Shown here: one piece after another, positions 27,915 through 36,605 of the stretch | How the letters are laid out: each line of letters opens with the position of its first letter | Numbering within the stretch: position 1 is the first letter of the stretch | NCBI RefSeq assembly: GCF_038003525.1 | Contig: NZ_JBBOPI010000001.1 | Span: 983,001-1,047,000, forward strand | DNA from: Solibacillus sp. FSL H8-0538 | Lineage (GTDB): Bacteria; Bacillota; Bacilli; Bacillales_A; Planococcaceae | DNA: 64,000 bases | Reading direction: 5' to 3' | Position numbers and translations under genes: made by a program | Notes under the pieces: model-generated | The model's input: only the letters and a program-made list of their open reading frames with translations | What the model was told of the DNA's origin: nothing | The model's database searches: none

Positions 27915-29273
27915 ATGGCATTTGAAGGATTGGCAGACCGACTCCAAGGAACCATCCAAAAGATTAAGGGTAAAGGTAAAGTTTCTGAGCAAGACGTTAA
28001 AGAAATGATGCGCGAAGTCCGTTTTGCATTAATTGAAGCGGACGTTAACTTAAAAGTCGTAAAAGAATTCGTTAAAAAAGTTAGTGAGCGTGCTGTGGGC
28101 TCTGACGTCATGAAAAGCTTAACACCTGGCCAACAAGTCATTAAAATCGTACAAGAAGAGCTAACAAATTTAATGGGTGGCGAACAAAGCCCGATTAAAT
28201 TTAACACGAAGCCACCAACTGTTATTATGATGGTCGGTCTTCAAGGTGCCGGTAAAACGACAACTACAGGTAAATTAGCAAACGTTTTACGTAAAAAGTA
28301 TAATCGTAAGCCGTTACTTGTAGCAGCTGACGTTTACCGTCCAGCCGCTGTTCAACAGCTCGAGACATTAGGTAAGCAGCTATCTCTTCCAGTATTTGCA
28401 CTAGGCACAGATATTTCACCAGTGGAAATTGCGCGCCAAGCATTAGAGCATGCGAAAGAAGAACACTATGATGTAGTTATTATCGATACAGCAGGACGTT
28501 TGCATATTGACGAAACATTAATGCAGGAATTAAAAGATATTCGGGCATTAAAAGAGCCGGATGAAGTGTTCCTAGTTGTCGATGCAATGACAGGTCAAGA
28601 TGCAGTAAACGTTGCGCAAAGCTTTAATGAAGCAGTCGGCATTACTGGTGTCGTATTAACGAAGTTAGACGGTGATACGCGTGGTGGTGCAGCACTTTCA
28701 ATCCGTGCTGTAACGGAAAAACCAATTAAATTTGTCGGTATGGGTGAAAAAATGGATGCGCTTGAGCCATTCCATCCAGAACGTATGGCATCTCGTATTT
28801 TAGGAATGGGCGACGTGTTATCGCTAATTGAAAAAGCGCAAGCAAACGTCGATATGGAAAAAGCGAAAGAGCTTGAAGAAAAGTTCATGACGCAAACATT
28901 CACATTGGACGATTTTGTCGAGCAATTACAAGCGGTGAAAAAAATGGGACCACTGGAAGATTTATTAAAAATGATTCCAGGTGCCGGCAAAATGAAAGGC
29001 CTAGACAACGTAAAAGTTGACGAAAAGCAAATGGGTCACATTGAAGCAATCATCTATTCGATGACACCTGCAGAAAAGACGAATCCAGAAATCATTCAAG
29101 CAAGCCGTAAAAAGCGTATTGCGACAGGTTCAGGTAGATCGATTCAAGAAGTCAATCGTCTGTTAAAACAGTTCGAGGAAATGAAAAAAATGATGAAGCA
29201 AATGACGGGAATGACATCAGGAAAAGGCAAGAAGAAGATGAAATTACCTGGATTTGACTCGTTATTTAAATAA
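27915..29273 (+). CDS. ffh: Signal recognition particle protein Ffh
   Basis: This is the SRP54 homologue that binds signal peptides and SRP RNA. The N domain (1-90) leads to the G domain with GLQGAGKTT, DTAGR and TKLDGDTRGG. The methionine-rich M domain (about 300-452) ends in a Met/Lys-rich stretch (KKMMKQMTGM, GKKKMKLPG). The 452 residues are normal. GGGGGCGA-type SD precedes the ATG. It is co-transcribed with ylxM. Confidence 0.96.
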   Translation: MAFEGLADRLQGTIQKIKGKGKVSEQDVKEMMREVRFALIEADVNLKVVKEFVKKVSERAVGSDVMKSLTPGQQVIKIVQEELTNLMGGEQSPIKFNTKPPTVIMMVGLQGAGKTTTTGKLANVLRKKYNRKPLLVAADVYRPAAVQQLETLGKQLSLPVFALGTDISPVEIARQALEHAKEEHYDVVIIDTAGRLHIDETLMQELKDIRALKEPDEVFLVVDAMTGQDAVNVAQSFNEAVGITGVVLTKLDGDTRGGAALSIRAVTEKPIKFVGMGEKMDALEPFHPERMASRILGMGDVLSLIEKAQANVDMEKAKELEEKFMTQTFTLDDFVEQLQAVKKMGPLEDLLKMIPGAGKMKGLDNVKVDEKQMGHIEAIIYSMTPAEKTNPEIIQASRKKRIATGSGRSIQEVNRLLKQFEEMKKMMKQMTGMTSGKGKKKMKLPGFDSLFK

Positions 29274-29310
29274 AAAATTACGTATTTTTTAAGGTGTTAA
29301 GAAAAAACAC

Positions 29311-29339
29311 TTTACAAACATCACAAACATTGATAATAT
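29311..29339 (+). promoter_or_regulatory. Candidate sigma-A promoter of the rpsP operon
   Basis: TTTACA (29311-29316) and TAATAT (29334-29339) have 17-nt spacing, 39 nt before the rpsP start. Confidence 0.6.
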
Positions 29340-29377
29340 ACTATCTTGTGTGAAACTTATTCGGAGGTGCTATTAAA

Positions 29378-29650
29378 ATGGCAGTTAAAATTCGCTTAAA
29401 ACGTATGGGAGCTAAAAAATCTCCTTTCTATCGTATCGTAGTTGCAGACGCTCGTTCACCACGTGACGGTCGTCAAATCGAAACAGTGGGTACTTATAAT
29501 CCACTTACTACTCCAGCAACAGTTGCTATCGATGAAGAGAAAGCTCTTAAATGGTTAGCTGATGGCGCAAAACCATCTGATACTGTACGTAACCTGTTCT
29601 CAGAACAAGGTATCATGGAGAAATTCCATAACCAAAAATTCAGTAAATAA
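29378..29650 (+). CDS. rpsP: Ribosomal protein S16
   Basis: This small-subunit protein is needed for 30S assembly. It begins [26 protein letters not shown], split here only for quotation length: VKIRLKRMG then [12 protein letters not shown] are the family signature. The 90 residues are exactly the Bacillus length. It has a strong SD (CGGAGGTG) and its own promoter, and heads rpsP-khpA-rimM-trmD-rplS. Confidence 0.97.
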   Translation: MAVKIRLKRMGAKKSPFYRIVVADARSPRDGRQIETVGTYNPLTTPATVAIDEEKALKWLADGAKPSDTVRNLFSEQGIMEKFHNQKFSK

Positions 29651-29665
29651 TCGGAGGTGCCGCAC

Positions 29666-29899
29666 TTGAAGCAGCTGATTGAGGCAATTGTGAAACCATT
29701 AGTCGATTATCCAGAAACAGTTCGTATTGAGACGGACGAGAATGCTAATCGAGTTGTTTATAAGCTTTTTGTTCATCCAGAGGATCGAGGGAAAGTCATA
29801 GGCAAGCAAGGGCGCGTTGCGAAAGCAGTTCGTACTATTGTTTATTCAGCGGCGAGCGGTTACCATAAGAAAAAGACTTACGTCGATATATTGGATTAA
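29666..29899 (+). CDS. khpA: KH-domain RNA-binding protein KhpA (YlqC)
   Basis: This small KH protein of 77 residues typically forms a heterodimer with KhpB/Jag and binds many RNAs. The KH signature GKVIGKQGRVAKAVR (GxxG loop) is near residues 43-57. TTG 29666 is the likely start because CGGAGGTG ends 6 nt before it; the in-frame GTG at 29657 is inside that SD. It lies between rpsP and rimM as in other Bacillales, with a terminator-like hairpin at its end that may attenuate the downstream genes. Confidence 0.92.
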   Translation: MKQLIEAIVKPLVDYPETVRIETDENANRVVYKLFVHPEDRGKVIGKQGRVAKAVRTIVYSAASGYHKKKTYVDILD

Positions 29900-29935
29900 A
29901 AAGAGGTGGGAGCAGCGGCTTCCCCTTCTTTTTTT
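29899..29935 (+). terminator. Terminator or attenuator after khpA
   Basis: AAGAGGTGGGAG pairs imperfectly with TTCCCCTTCTT and is followed by seven T. It stands within the rpsP-rplS group, so partial read-through is probable. Confidence 0.65.
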
Positions 29936-29981
29936 ATATAAACACATATAAATAGGAAATACTAAGCTAGAGGTGAACAGT

Positions 29982-30500
29982 ATGGAATGGTTTAACGTAG
30001 GACGGATTGTGAATACACACGGGATTCGTGGAGAATTACGCATAATTTCAACATCAGATTTTGAAGAAGATCGCTTTGCGGTTGGCAGTAAGTTAGCAGC
30101 ATTTAAAAAGGATGATAAAAAACCGACATGGATTACAATCGGTTCAGCACGTCGTCATAAAAACTTTATATTAGTTACATTTGAAGGCATGGAAAATATT
30201 AATTTAGTTGAGCCTTTTAAAGAGGGTTTGCTAAAAATTACGATGGACCAATTAGCGGATGATGAGCTAGAAGAAAATGAATACTACCACTTTGAAATCA
30301 AAGACTGTGAAGTGTATTCAGAAGAAGGCGAATTAATCGGTGTTGTCACGGACATTTTAGAAACGGGTGCCAATGATGTATGGGAAATTAAAGCGAGTGG
30401 CGGCAAAAAATACTATATTCCGTATATTGAAGATGTCGTGAAGGAAATTAATGTAGAAGAAAAGAAAATTACGATTCATGTGATGGAAGGCTTATTATAA
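29982..30500 (+). CDS. rimM: 16S rRNA processing protein RimM
   Basis: This 30S maturation factor binds S19. The N-terminal RimM barrel begins [20 protein letters not shown], and a C-terminal PRC-barrel covers about 95-172, containing [25 protein letters not shown] 29982 is chosen because AGAGGTG lies 6 nt upstream; an in-frame GTG at 29973 falls within it. The 172-residue protein overlaps trmD at TAATG. Confidence 0.94.
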   Translation: MEWFNVGRIVNTHGIRGELRIISTSDFEEDRFAVGSKLAAFKKDDKKPTWITIGSARRHKNFILVTFEGMENINLVEPFKEGLLKITMDQLADDELEENEYYHFEIKDCEVYSEEGELIGVVTDILETGANDVWEIKASGGKKYYIPYIEDVVKEINVEEKKITIHVMEGLL

Positions 30501-31234
30501 TGAAGATTCATGTACTTAGCTTGTTTCCTGATATGTTCGAAGGTGTTTTTGGCGCTTCGATTTTAAAGAAGGCGCAGGAGAAAGGCGCTGTTAGTCTAGC
30601 GGTATCTGATATCCGCAACTTCACAGATAATAAGCATAAGCAAGTAGATGATTATCCGTACGGGGGCGGCGCGGGCATGGTGTTAAAGCCGGAGCCGATG
30701 TTTAACGCTGTAGAAGCGATTACAGAGGGTCGTACGCCGCGTGTCATCTTAATGTGTCCACAAGGCGAACGCTTCAATCAGAAGAAGGCTGAAGAGCTTG
30801 CTCAAGAAGAAGAGCTGGTTTTCCTTTGTGGTCATTACGAAGGCTATGATGAGCGCATCCGTGAGCATCTTGTAACGGATGAAATTTCGATTGGTGACTT
30901 TGTATTAACGGGTGGCGAATTACCTGCAATGACGGTTATTGATGCGGTTGTGCGATTACTACCTGGCGTTCTAGGTCAAGCCGATTCTCATATCCAAGAT
31001 TCGTTCTCTACAGGACTACTTGAGCATCCTCATTACACACGTCCAGCTGATTTTAGAGGGATGAAGGTGCCTGATGTACTGACGAGCGGTAACCACGCAA
31101 AAATTGAAGCGTGGCGTGAGGAGCAGTCATTTAAGCGTACACTAGAGCGTCGTCCAGATCTTTTTGAAGCACTTGAGTTATCGCCAAAGCAATTAGCGAT
31201 TCTAGAAAAATTAAAAGCAGAAAACGAAAAATAA
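30500..31234 (+). CDS. trmD: tRNA (guanine-N1-)-methyltransferase TrmD
   Basis: It methylates G37 of tRNAs, preventing frameshifting. The SPOUT trefoil-knot fold is supported by [25 protein letters not shown] and [15 protein letters not shown], where the SAM-binding knot lies, and a catalytic Asp in the C-terminal part. The 244 residues match the family. It overlaps rimM by one nucleotide and precedes the L19 leader structure. Confidence 0.96.
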   Translation: MKIHVLSLFPDMFEGVFGASILKKAQEKGAVSLAVSDIRNFTDNKHKQVDDYPYGGGAGMVLKPEPMFNAVEAITEGRTPRVILMCPQGERFNQKKAEELAQEEELVFLCGHYEGYDERIREHLVTDEISIGDFVLTGGELPAMTVIDAVVRLLPGVLGQADSHIQDSFSTGLLEHPHYTRPADFRGMKVPDVLTSGNHAKIEAWREEQSFKRTLERRPDLFEALELSPKQLAILEKLKAENEK

Positions 31235-31238
31235 GGTG

Positions 31239-31336
31239 CTTGCACGCAATGAATATTTGTGGTAACATTCATTCTGTACTTCTATGTGGAGTACTGAATT
31301 ACGGTGTTCCGCTGTGGCCCAAATAGGTGCGTGCAT
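31239..31336 (+). ncRNA. L19 leader-like structured 5' UTR of rplS
   Basis: A closing stem, TGCACGC (31241-31247) with GCGTGCA (31329-31335), encloses three hairpins. They are AATGAAT/ATTCATT, GTACTTC/GGAGTAC, and ACGGTG/CGCTGT with two wobbles. The multibranch fold just before rplS fits the L19 ribosomal protein leader known from Bacillales, thought to allow autoregulation by L19. No transcript termination hairpin follows it. Confidence 0.72.
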
Positions 31337-31363
31337 GAGCATCTGTCTAAGGAGAGAAAAACA

Positions 31364-31708
31364 ATGTCAAACATTATTACAGAAATCACTAAAGATCAAC
31401 TTCGTTCTGACCTACCTTCATTCCGTCCTGGTGACACTGTTAAGGTACACGTTAAAGTTGTTGAGGGTACTCGTGAGCGTATCCAATTATTCGAAGGTGT
31501 AGTTATTAAACGTCGTGGTGGCGGAATTAGCGAAACTTTCACAGTGCGTAAAATTTCTTACGGCGTTGGTGTAGAACGTACTTTCCCAGTACACACACCT
31601 AAAATGGCTAAATTAGAAATCGTTCGTAAAGGTAAAGTTCGTCGTGCTAAACTTTACTACCTACGTAACCTACGTGGTAAAGCTGCGCGTATTAAAGAAA
31701 TTCGATAA
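31364..31708 (+). CDS. rplS: Ribosomal protein L19
   Basis: This 114-residue large-subunit protein sits at the 30S-50S interface. The family block [16 protein letters not shown], followed by [10 protein letters not shown] and the basic tail [22 protein letters not shown], is clear. ATG 31364 lies 7 nt after AAGGAGAG; longer in-frame translation would run into the structured leader and lacks an SD. A terminator follows at 31721. Confidence 0.97.
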   Translation: MSNIITEITKDQLRSDLPSFRPGDTVKVHVKVVEGTRERIQLFEGVVIKRRGGGISETFTVRKISYGVGVERTFPVHTPKMAKLEIVRKGKVRRAKLYYLRNLRGKAARIKEIR

Positions 31709-31720
31709 TCACTTTTTAAG

Positions 31721-31754
31721 AAAGGGGCTTGTTAATACAAGCTCCTTTTCTTTT
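31721..31754 (+). terminator. Terminator after rplS
   Basis: AAAGGGGCTTG pairs with CAAGCTCCTTT (one G-U), loop TTAATA, then a pyrimidine/T-rich tail. Confidence 0.88.
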
Positions 31755-31757
31755 GGT

Positions 31758-31837
31758 AGTGAAGAAAATTTCACTTTTTTTACCTCATAAAAAGGACAAC
31801 ATCTCGCCCTATTTTGGGGCGGGATGTGTCTTTCTAA
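31758..31837 (+). repeat. Two-hairpin intergenic repeat, copy A
   Basis: Hairpin 1 is AGTGAA/TTCACT followed by seven T. Hairpin 2 is built from GACAACATCTCGCCC and GGGCGGGATGTGTC around TATTTTG. The second hairpin and the ATAA linker recur in copies B (32551) and C (48104). Confidence 0.75.
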
Positions 31838-31879
31838 AATAAAAAAGCGGTAATCTATTGTGATAATCGGATTATTTTT

Positions 31880-31908
31880 TTGCTTGTAATACATATTTCG
31901 TTTACAAT
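31880..31908 (+). promoter_or_regulatory. Candidate sigma-A promoter of lepB
   Basis: TTGCTT (31880-31885) and TACAAT (31903-31908) are 17 nt apart and 31 nt upstream of the lepB start. Confidence 0.6.
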
Positions 31909-31938
31909 AAAATGGTGATATATGAGGGGGACATCTGC

Positions 31939-32502
31939 GTGGAAAAAACTCAAAAAGAAAAAAATGAGCTTTGGGAATGGACGAAAGCTCTACTAATAGC
32001 ATTCGCAATTGCAGCATTCATTCGTTACTTTTTATTTACACCAATTGTAGTTGATGGGGAATCAATGATGCCAACCCTTGAAAATGGCGATCGTATGATT
32101 GTGAATAAAATTGGCTATAAAATTGGTAGTCCGGACCGATTCGACATTGTCGTCTTCCATGCACCAGAGCAAAAGGATTATATTAAACGTGTAATTGGTT
32201 TACCGGGTGACTATGTGGAATATAAAGATGATCAACTATATATTAATGGTGAACCGATCGATGAGCCATATTTAGAACCGTATAAAGCCGAAATTACAGA
32301 AGGTAATTTAACTGGTGATTTTACATTACGTGATATTAATCCGTCTCTAGATGTAATTCCCGAAGGCTCTATTTTTGTAATGGGTGACAACCGTCGTTTT
32401 AGTAAGGATAGCCGCCATATCGGTCTTGTAGACCAAAAAGAAATCATCGGTAATACTAGCATTATTTTCTGGCCTTTAAATGAAATTGAAATCGTTAAGT
32501 AA
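31939..32502 (+). CDS. lepB: Type I signal peptidase LepB
   Basis: This membrane-bound Ser/Lys protease cleaves secretory signal peptides. A short cytosolic N terminus (about 15 residues) precedes one membrane helix (TKALLIAFAIAAFIRYFLF). The nucleophile is in GESMMPTL and the general base Lys is in KDYIKRVIGLPGD; the C-terminal GDNR box is present. GTG 31939 follows GAGGGGGA by 7 nt, giving 187 residues, the Bacillus single-helix type; the longer frame lacks an SD. Its place between rplS and rbgA is seen in several Bacillales, though not B. subtilis 168. Confidence 0.93.
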   Translation: MEKTQKEKNELWEWTKALLIAFAIAAFIRYFLFTPIVVDGESMMPTLENGDRMIVNKIGYKIGSPDRFDIVVFHAPEQKDYIKRVIGLPGDYVEYKDDQLYINGEPIDEPYLEPYKAEITEGNLTGDFTLRDINPSLDVIPEGSIFVMGDNRRFSKDSRHIGLVDQKEIIGNTSIIFWPLNEIEIVK

Positions 32503-32517
32503 TTAAATAAACGATGG

Positions 32518-32550
32518 ATGAGGAGGTTCCTGCAATCTCCTCATTTTTTA
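32518..32550 (+). terminator. Terminator after lepB
   Basis: ATGAGGAG (32518-32525) and CTCCTCAT (32537-32544) form a perfect 8-bp stem followed by six T. Confidence 0.9.
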
Positions 32551-32622
32551 GTGGATAAGAAGAGAATATCCACATAAATAAGACAACATCTTGCACTATT
32601 TTGGAGGAAGATGTTTCTTTCT
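32551..32622 (+). repeat. Two-hairpin intergenic repeat, copy B
   Basis: Hairpin 1 is GTGGATA/TATCCAC, followed by the ATAA linker. Hairpin 2 runs from AGACAACATCTTGC to GGAAGATGTTTCTTTCTAA around CTATTTTG. Immediately downstream, 32628-32646 repeats the 19-nt hairpin-1 core of copy C exactly. Confidence 0.75.
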
Positions 32623-32660
32623 AAAAAGATAAGAAAGTATAACTTTTTGATAATGTCTAG

Positions 32661-32772
32661 GCATTCGCGCCGCACGCTCGAAGTCGCTTCGATCCCTCGG
32701 GCGAAAGTGGGGGAGCATTTACTTTCGCTTCGTGCTCGCAAGCAGCTGTCGCGTGCAAACGGGCGCGAATGC
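32661..32772 (+). repeat. GC-rich multi-hairpin block upstream of rbgA
   Basis: A perfect 11-bp closing stem, GCATTCGCGCC/GGCGCGAATGC, encloses CGAAG-TCG-CTTCG and GCGAAAGT/ACTTTCGC hairpins. It ends 39 nt before the rbgA start. A degenerate relative may occur at 39273-39430. It may be a leader RNA or a dispersed repeat. Confidence 0.65.
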
Positions 32773-32811
32773 GCTTTTCTTATATTGAATACAACAAAGG
32801 AGGAATTCACC

Positions 32812-33687
32812 ATGACAATTCAATGGTTCCCAGGACATATGGCGAAAGCTCGCCGACAAGTATCGGAAAATCTGAAGCTAGTCGACATTATTTTTGAGTT
32901 AGTCGACGCACGCCTGCCGTTATCCTCACGTAACCCGATGATTGACGAAGTAATTAACCAAAAGCCACGCCTGCTTATTTTAAATAAACAGGATATGGCG
33001 GATGAGCATGAAACGCGTAAATGGATTGCGTATTTTGAGGAGCGCGGGCATAAGGCGGTAGTGATTAACTCGTTAGAGGGTAAGGGGCTACAGGCAGTAA
33101 CAAAAGCTGCGCAAGAAGTGTTAGCAGAAAAATGGGCGCGTATGAAATCAAAAGGGATGAAGCCACGTGCTATTCGTGCGATGATCGTTGGTATTCCAAA
33201 CGTAGGGAAATCGACACTTATTAACCGATTAGCCAAGAAAAACCTTGCGAAAACAGGGAATATGCCAGGTGTGACGAAAGCGCAACAATGGATTAAAGTA
33301 GGCAAAGAAATCGAGCTACTGGATACACCAGGGATTTTATGGCCGAAGTTTGAGGATCAAGAAATTGGCTATAAACTAGCATTAACAGGTGCGATTAAGG
33401 ATACGATTACAAATATGGAAGACCTAGCTGTATACGGGCTAAATTTCCTATCTGTTCATTATCCAAAACGTATGGAAGAACGCTACGGCATTACAGCGGT
33501 TGACGAAGAATTAGTCGTAACATTTGACCATATCGGTAAGCTACGTCGCGTATTTGGACAAGGCGGGGAAGTTGACTATGACCAAGTATCACAACTAATC
33601 GTTCGTGATATTCGTAATCAACATCTGGGTAAATTGACATTTGACTTCGTTTCTGAGCAACTTGAAAAAGAGCGAGAACAACAATAA
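32812..33687 (+). CDS. rbgA: Ribosome biogenesis GTPase RbgA (YlqF)
   Basis: This circularly permuted GTPase acts late in 50S assembly, helping incorporate L16 and others. It begins with [14 protein letters not shown]4 (LNKQDM) precedes G1 (GIPNVGKST) and G3 (DTPGILWP), confirming the permutation. The C-terminal ANTAR-like RNA-binding region follows. ATG 32812 has AAAGGAGGA upstream at good distance, giving 291 residues (282 in B. subtilis). The longer open frame from 32611 runs through the hairpin repeats and is rejected. Confidence 0.95.
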   Translation: MTIQWFPGHMAKARRQVSENLKLVDIIFELVDARLPLSSRNPMIDEVINQKPRLLILNKQDMADEHETRKWIAYFEERGHKAVVINSLEGKGLQAVTKAAQEVLAEKWARMKSKGMKPRAIRAMIVGIPNVGKSTLINRLAKKNLAKTGNMPGVTKAQQWIKVGKEIELLDTPGILWPKFEDQEIGYKLALTGAIKDTITNMEDLAVYGLNFLSVHYPKRMEERYGITAVDEELVVTFDHIGKLRRVFGQGGEVDYDQVSQLIVRDIRNQHLGKLTFDFVSEQLEKEREQQ

Positions 33688-33696
33688 TTTGATGAG

Positions 33697-33735
33697 ACCT
33701 TTTTCACTACGGTGAAAAAGGTTTTCTTATTTTTT
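33697..33735 (+). terminator. Terminator after rbgA
   Basis: A perfect 11-bp stem, ACCTTTTTCAC/GTGAAAAAGGT, with a TACG loop, is followed by a T-rich tail. Confidence 0.92.
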
Positions 33736-33740
33736 TGGTT

Positions 33741-33858
33741 CTTTACCGAAACATGTGCTTTACTTAAAAAGAAAGTGTACTACTTTATAAGCACATGGAA
33801 CGGAAAGCGTCCGCCTGGAGTGGAATGTGCTATTAAGTACAGATTCTGGTGTAGAGCC
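33741..33858. repeat. Internally deleted 118-bp copy of the GC-rich element (inverted)
   Basis: This is the reverse-orientation relative of 11167-11430. It keeps both ends (CTTTACC...GCACATGGAACGGAA, then GCCTGGAGTGGAATGTGC...GTAGAGCC). It lacks the middle 146 nt, exactly the distance between two 9-nt near-identical direct repeats in the full copy. Confidence 0.8.
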
Positions 33859-33920
33859 CTTATTTTATAATAAAAGAAATAATCCGATAAAACATATAGA
33901 CAGGTACAAGGAGTAATAAC

Positions 33921-34694
33921 ATGACAACAATTAAAGAAATTACAGAAGCATTGAAACAAGCACAGCAGCAAGAACCTTGGATGGACGCTATTGTGCAAGA
34001 TGAACGCAGTGGTGTACAAAAGGCGTGGGCGCAGTTCCAAAAACGTCTGCAGAAGCAACAGCAACTACAAGACGCTCATACGGAAAAGCTAGCCTTTGAT
34101 GCGTCGTATTTACCACATCCTGATGCATTCATTGCAGGCACGGATGAGGCCGGGCGTGGGCCGCTAGCAGGGCCAGTAGTGACAGCCGCTGTTATTTTAC
34201 CGAATTACTGTGGAGAACTACTTGGTATTAATGATTCCAAACAGCTATCAAAAGAAACGCGTGAAAAATTTGTTGCGATGATTAAGACGCATGCGATTGC
34301 TTATGCTGTTCATTTCCAACCGGCGGAAGTAATAGATGCGATTAATATTTACGAGGCCACGAAGCAGTCGATGAAGGCAAGTATTGAAGCGCTTGAAATA
34401 AAACCAGATTTTGTGTTAGCGGATGCGATGACGCTACCAATCGATATCCCGCAAGCGTCGGTTATTAAAGGCGATGCGAAAAGCTTGGCTATTGCTGCGG
34501 CATCAATTTTAGCAAAAACCGCGCGTGACGACTATATGGAACAACTTCATGAACTGTTTCCGCAATACGGTTTTGCCCAACATGCTGGTTATGGAACGAA
34601 GCAACATTTAGAAGCGCTAGAAAACTACGGACCAACTGAGCATCATCGCAAAAGCTTTGAGCCAATCAAATCCATGATTGTACAAAAGGAGTGA
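33921..34694 (+). CDS. rnhB: Ribonuclease HII
   Basis: It removes ribonucleotides and RNA from DNA-RNA hybrids. The catalytic core is TDEAGRGPLAGPVV near residues 74-87, with the further acidic residue in VLADAMTLP and DAKSLAIAAASILAK. A 70-residue N-terminal extension, rich in Gln and Lys, is typical of Bacillus RNase HII (257 aa here, 255 in B. subtilis). An AAGGAG SD precedes ATG 33921. It precedes ylqG after 6 nt. Confidence 0.95.
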   Translation: MTTIKEITEALKQAQQQEPWMDAIVQDERSGVQKAWAQFQKRLQKQQQLQDAHTEKLAFDASYLPHPDAFIAGTDEAGRGPLAGPVVTAAVILPNYCGELLGINDSKQLSKETREKFVAMIKTHAIAYAVHFQPAEVIDAINIYEATKQSMKASIEALEIKPDFVLADAMTLPIDIPQASVIKGDAKSLAIAAASILAKTARDDYMEQLHELFPQYGFAQHAGYGTKQHLEALENYGPTEHHRKSFEPIKSMIVQKE

Positions 34695-34700
34695 CGAGAC

Positions 34701-36605
34701 ATGACCTCAACATCATTTAATCCGATCCAAATGCAAACGAAAAATGTGCAGCTTAATCAGCCGCTTACATTAAAACAAGGACAAGTGTTTCACGGGACGA
34801 TTAAGCAATTGTATCCCGATCAAATGGCAGAAGTGCAAGTTGGTAGTCATAAGCTGATAGCAAAGCTTGAAGTGCCGTTAAAAGTCGGTGACGCACATTT
34901 CTTTCAAGTGACGAATACAAATGCCCAAACGGAGCTAAAAGTTGTTACAGGGCCTATGACGCAAACGATGACACCAACACAACAGCTAAATCAGCTATTG
35001 GACTCCATGAATTTACCAAAAACGTCAGAAATGCAACAGGTTATGTCGCATTTTATGAAGGAACAAGTACCGATTTCAAAAGGCCAGCTCGTGCAGGCAG
35101 AGGCTTGGATGAAAAATTTAGCTGAAGGCAATATAAAACAAGATGCGCTTGTTGCATTGCAGCGCATGATTGAATTGAAAATGCCGTTTACAAAGGATGT
35201 ATTTCAGGCACTCATACAAGGGGCAAAAACAGATGGTATATCAGCTACATTAGCGAATTTGGCGCAGCTGTTAGCAAACCAAGCAGGAGGCAATGAAGCA
35301 TTAAAGTCCAATGTATTGCAGCAAATTCAGGCGCTTGCAAAACCGTTTGATGCAGAAATAGGTGGTGTAATTTTAGCGCGTGCGATGCAAACATTAACAG
35401 ATTTAACAGCACCACTTGCTGTTAAAACTCAGGCACTCACGATGCTGAAAGAGATGGGTGTGCTACCGCAATCAGCCAATTTACAAAACTGGTCTGTACA
35501 AAGCATGCAGCAAATTTCTCAAGCTAGTCCGGTAACATCCATTACCCAGGCAGGTCAAGTAGTCCAACAAATTATGAACGCCAAGCCTGAAAATAGTATG
35601 CTGTTGGTTGAACAAGTGAAGTCTTGGATCTCCAATGAAAGCTTGTTGACATCTAATCAAAAGGAACAACTGCAGCAACTTGTTCAACGATTTACCCAGC
35701 TACCACAAAATAAACAAACACTCGAAGTTTTCGCTAAACAAATGCAAGAGCAATTTGCAAAGGCTTTTTCGGAAAATACTGCAAGTCGTCTATTTACACA
35801 AAACGACAATGGTTTATCGACGAAGGACCAATTACTATCTTTAATGAAGCCAGACGCACACATGCAAACTAACGACGTACTATTCCGCAATTTAGTGAGA
35901 GTGGCGACAGACTCCCCACATCCAGCAGTTCAAACACTCCTTACACAGTCGGAATCGCAAGTACAGGTGGCTATTGATAGCAAAGCGATGGAGCAAGCGA
36001 TGAAAACGGTGCTAAAGGGGCTAGGGATTAGTTATGAGGCAGCATTATCAAATAAGTCAGCAACCGACGTTCAAGTAATTGCCCAACAGCTAAAACCTCA
36101 ACTGCTAGCACTTATTCAAGATGTCCAAACACCGTCAACACTAAAGGATTCAGCCGAGACGGTAATAGCCCGTATGAACGGGATGCAATTATTATCAAGT
36201 GAAAACGGTCATCAGCATCAGCTGGTTATGCAAGTACCACTTGAATTTTTCGGTAAAAAGATGGACGCTACGTTGCAATGGAATGGACGCATGAAGGACG
36301 ATGGGAAAATTGATGCCAATTATGCCAGGGTTCTGTTTTATTTACAAATGGCATCGCTACAAGAAACAGTCGTGGATATGCAAGTACAAAACCGTGTTAT
36401 TACGATTAATGTCTTTAATGACAATCCGAATATTGATGTACTAGCGGAACCTCTTAAACAAACGTTAAAACAAGGTTTAGGAGAGAAAGAATATCATTTA
36501 TCTGGCGTCTTTATTAAACCGTTTGAAAAATCAATATCAGAAAAAGGTAGACAAAATTCAAAAGATGATATGGAACAGCAGAGCGAGGTGGATATTCGCG
36601 TATGA
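34701..36605 (+). CDS. ylqG: YlqG-like protein with FliK-like C-terminal domain
   Basis: This 634-residue protein occupies the position of B. subtilis ylqG, a gene without a known function. The N-terminal 80 residues form a beta-rich region (LTLKQGQVFHGTIKQLYPDQ, VGDAHFFQV). A long Gln/Leu/Met-rich helical middle follows (about 90-480). The last about 130 residues (LVMQVPLEFFGKKMDATLQW, VLFYLQMASLQETVVDMQVQ, INVFNDNP) resemble the hook-length-control domain of FliK. It overlaps by 4 nt a gene encoding a FlhB C-terminal fragment, its expected partner. The FliK resemblance is an inference from pattern; no secretion signal or membrane segment is seen. Confidence 0.75.
   Translation: MTSTSFNPIQMQTKNVQLNQPLTLKQGQVFHGTIKQLYPDQMAEVQVGSHKLIAKLEVPLKVGDAHFFQVTNTNAQTELKVVTGPMTQTMTPTQQLNQLLDSMNLPKTSEMQQVMSHFMKEQVPISKGQLVQAEAWMKNLAEGNIKQDALVALQRMIELKMPFTKDVFQALIQGAKTDGISATLANLAQLLANQAGGNEALKSNVLQQIQALAKPFDAEIGGVILARAMQTLTDLTAPLAVKTQALTMLKEMGVLPQSANLQNWSVQSMQQISQASPVTSITQAGQVVQQIMNAKPENSMLLVEQVKSWISNESLLTSNQKEQLQQLVQRFTQLPQNKQTLEVFAKQMQEQFAKAFSENTASRLFTQNDNGLSTKDQLLSLMKPDAHMQTNDVLFRNLVRVATDSPHPAVQTLLTQSESQVQVAIDSKAMEQAMKTVLKGLGISYEAALSNKSATDVQVIAQQLKPQLLALIQDVQTPSTLKDSAETVIARMNGMQLLSSENGHQHQLVMQVPLEFFGKKMDATLQWNGRMKDDGKIDANYARVLFYLQMASLQETVVDMQVQNRVITINVFNDNPNIDVLAEPLKQTLKQGLGEKEYHLSGVFIKPFEKSISEKGRQNSKDDMEQQSEVDIRV

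Noticed and set aside
32611-32811. 67-codon N-terminal extension of RbgA
   Set aside because: It is encoded by hairpin repeats; the protein family begins at the internal ATG 32812, which has a strong SD.
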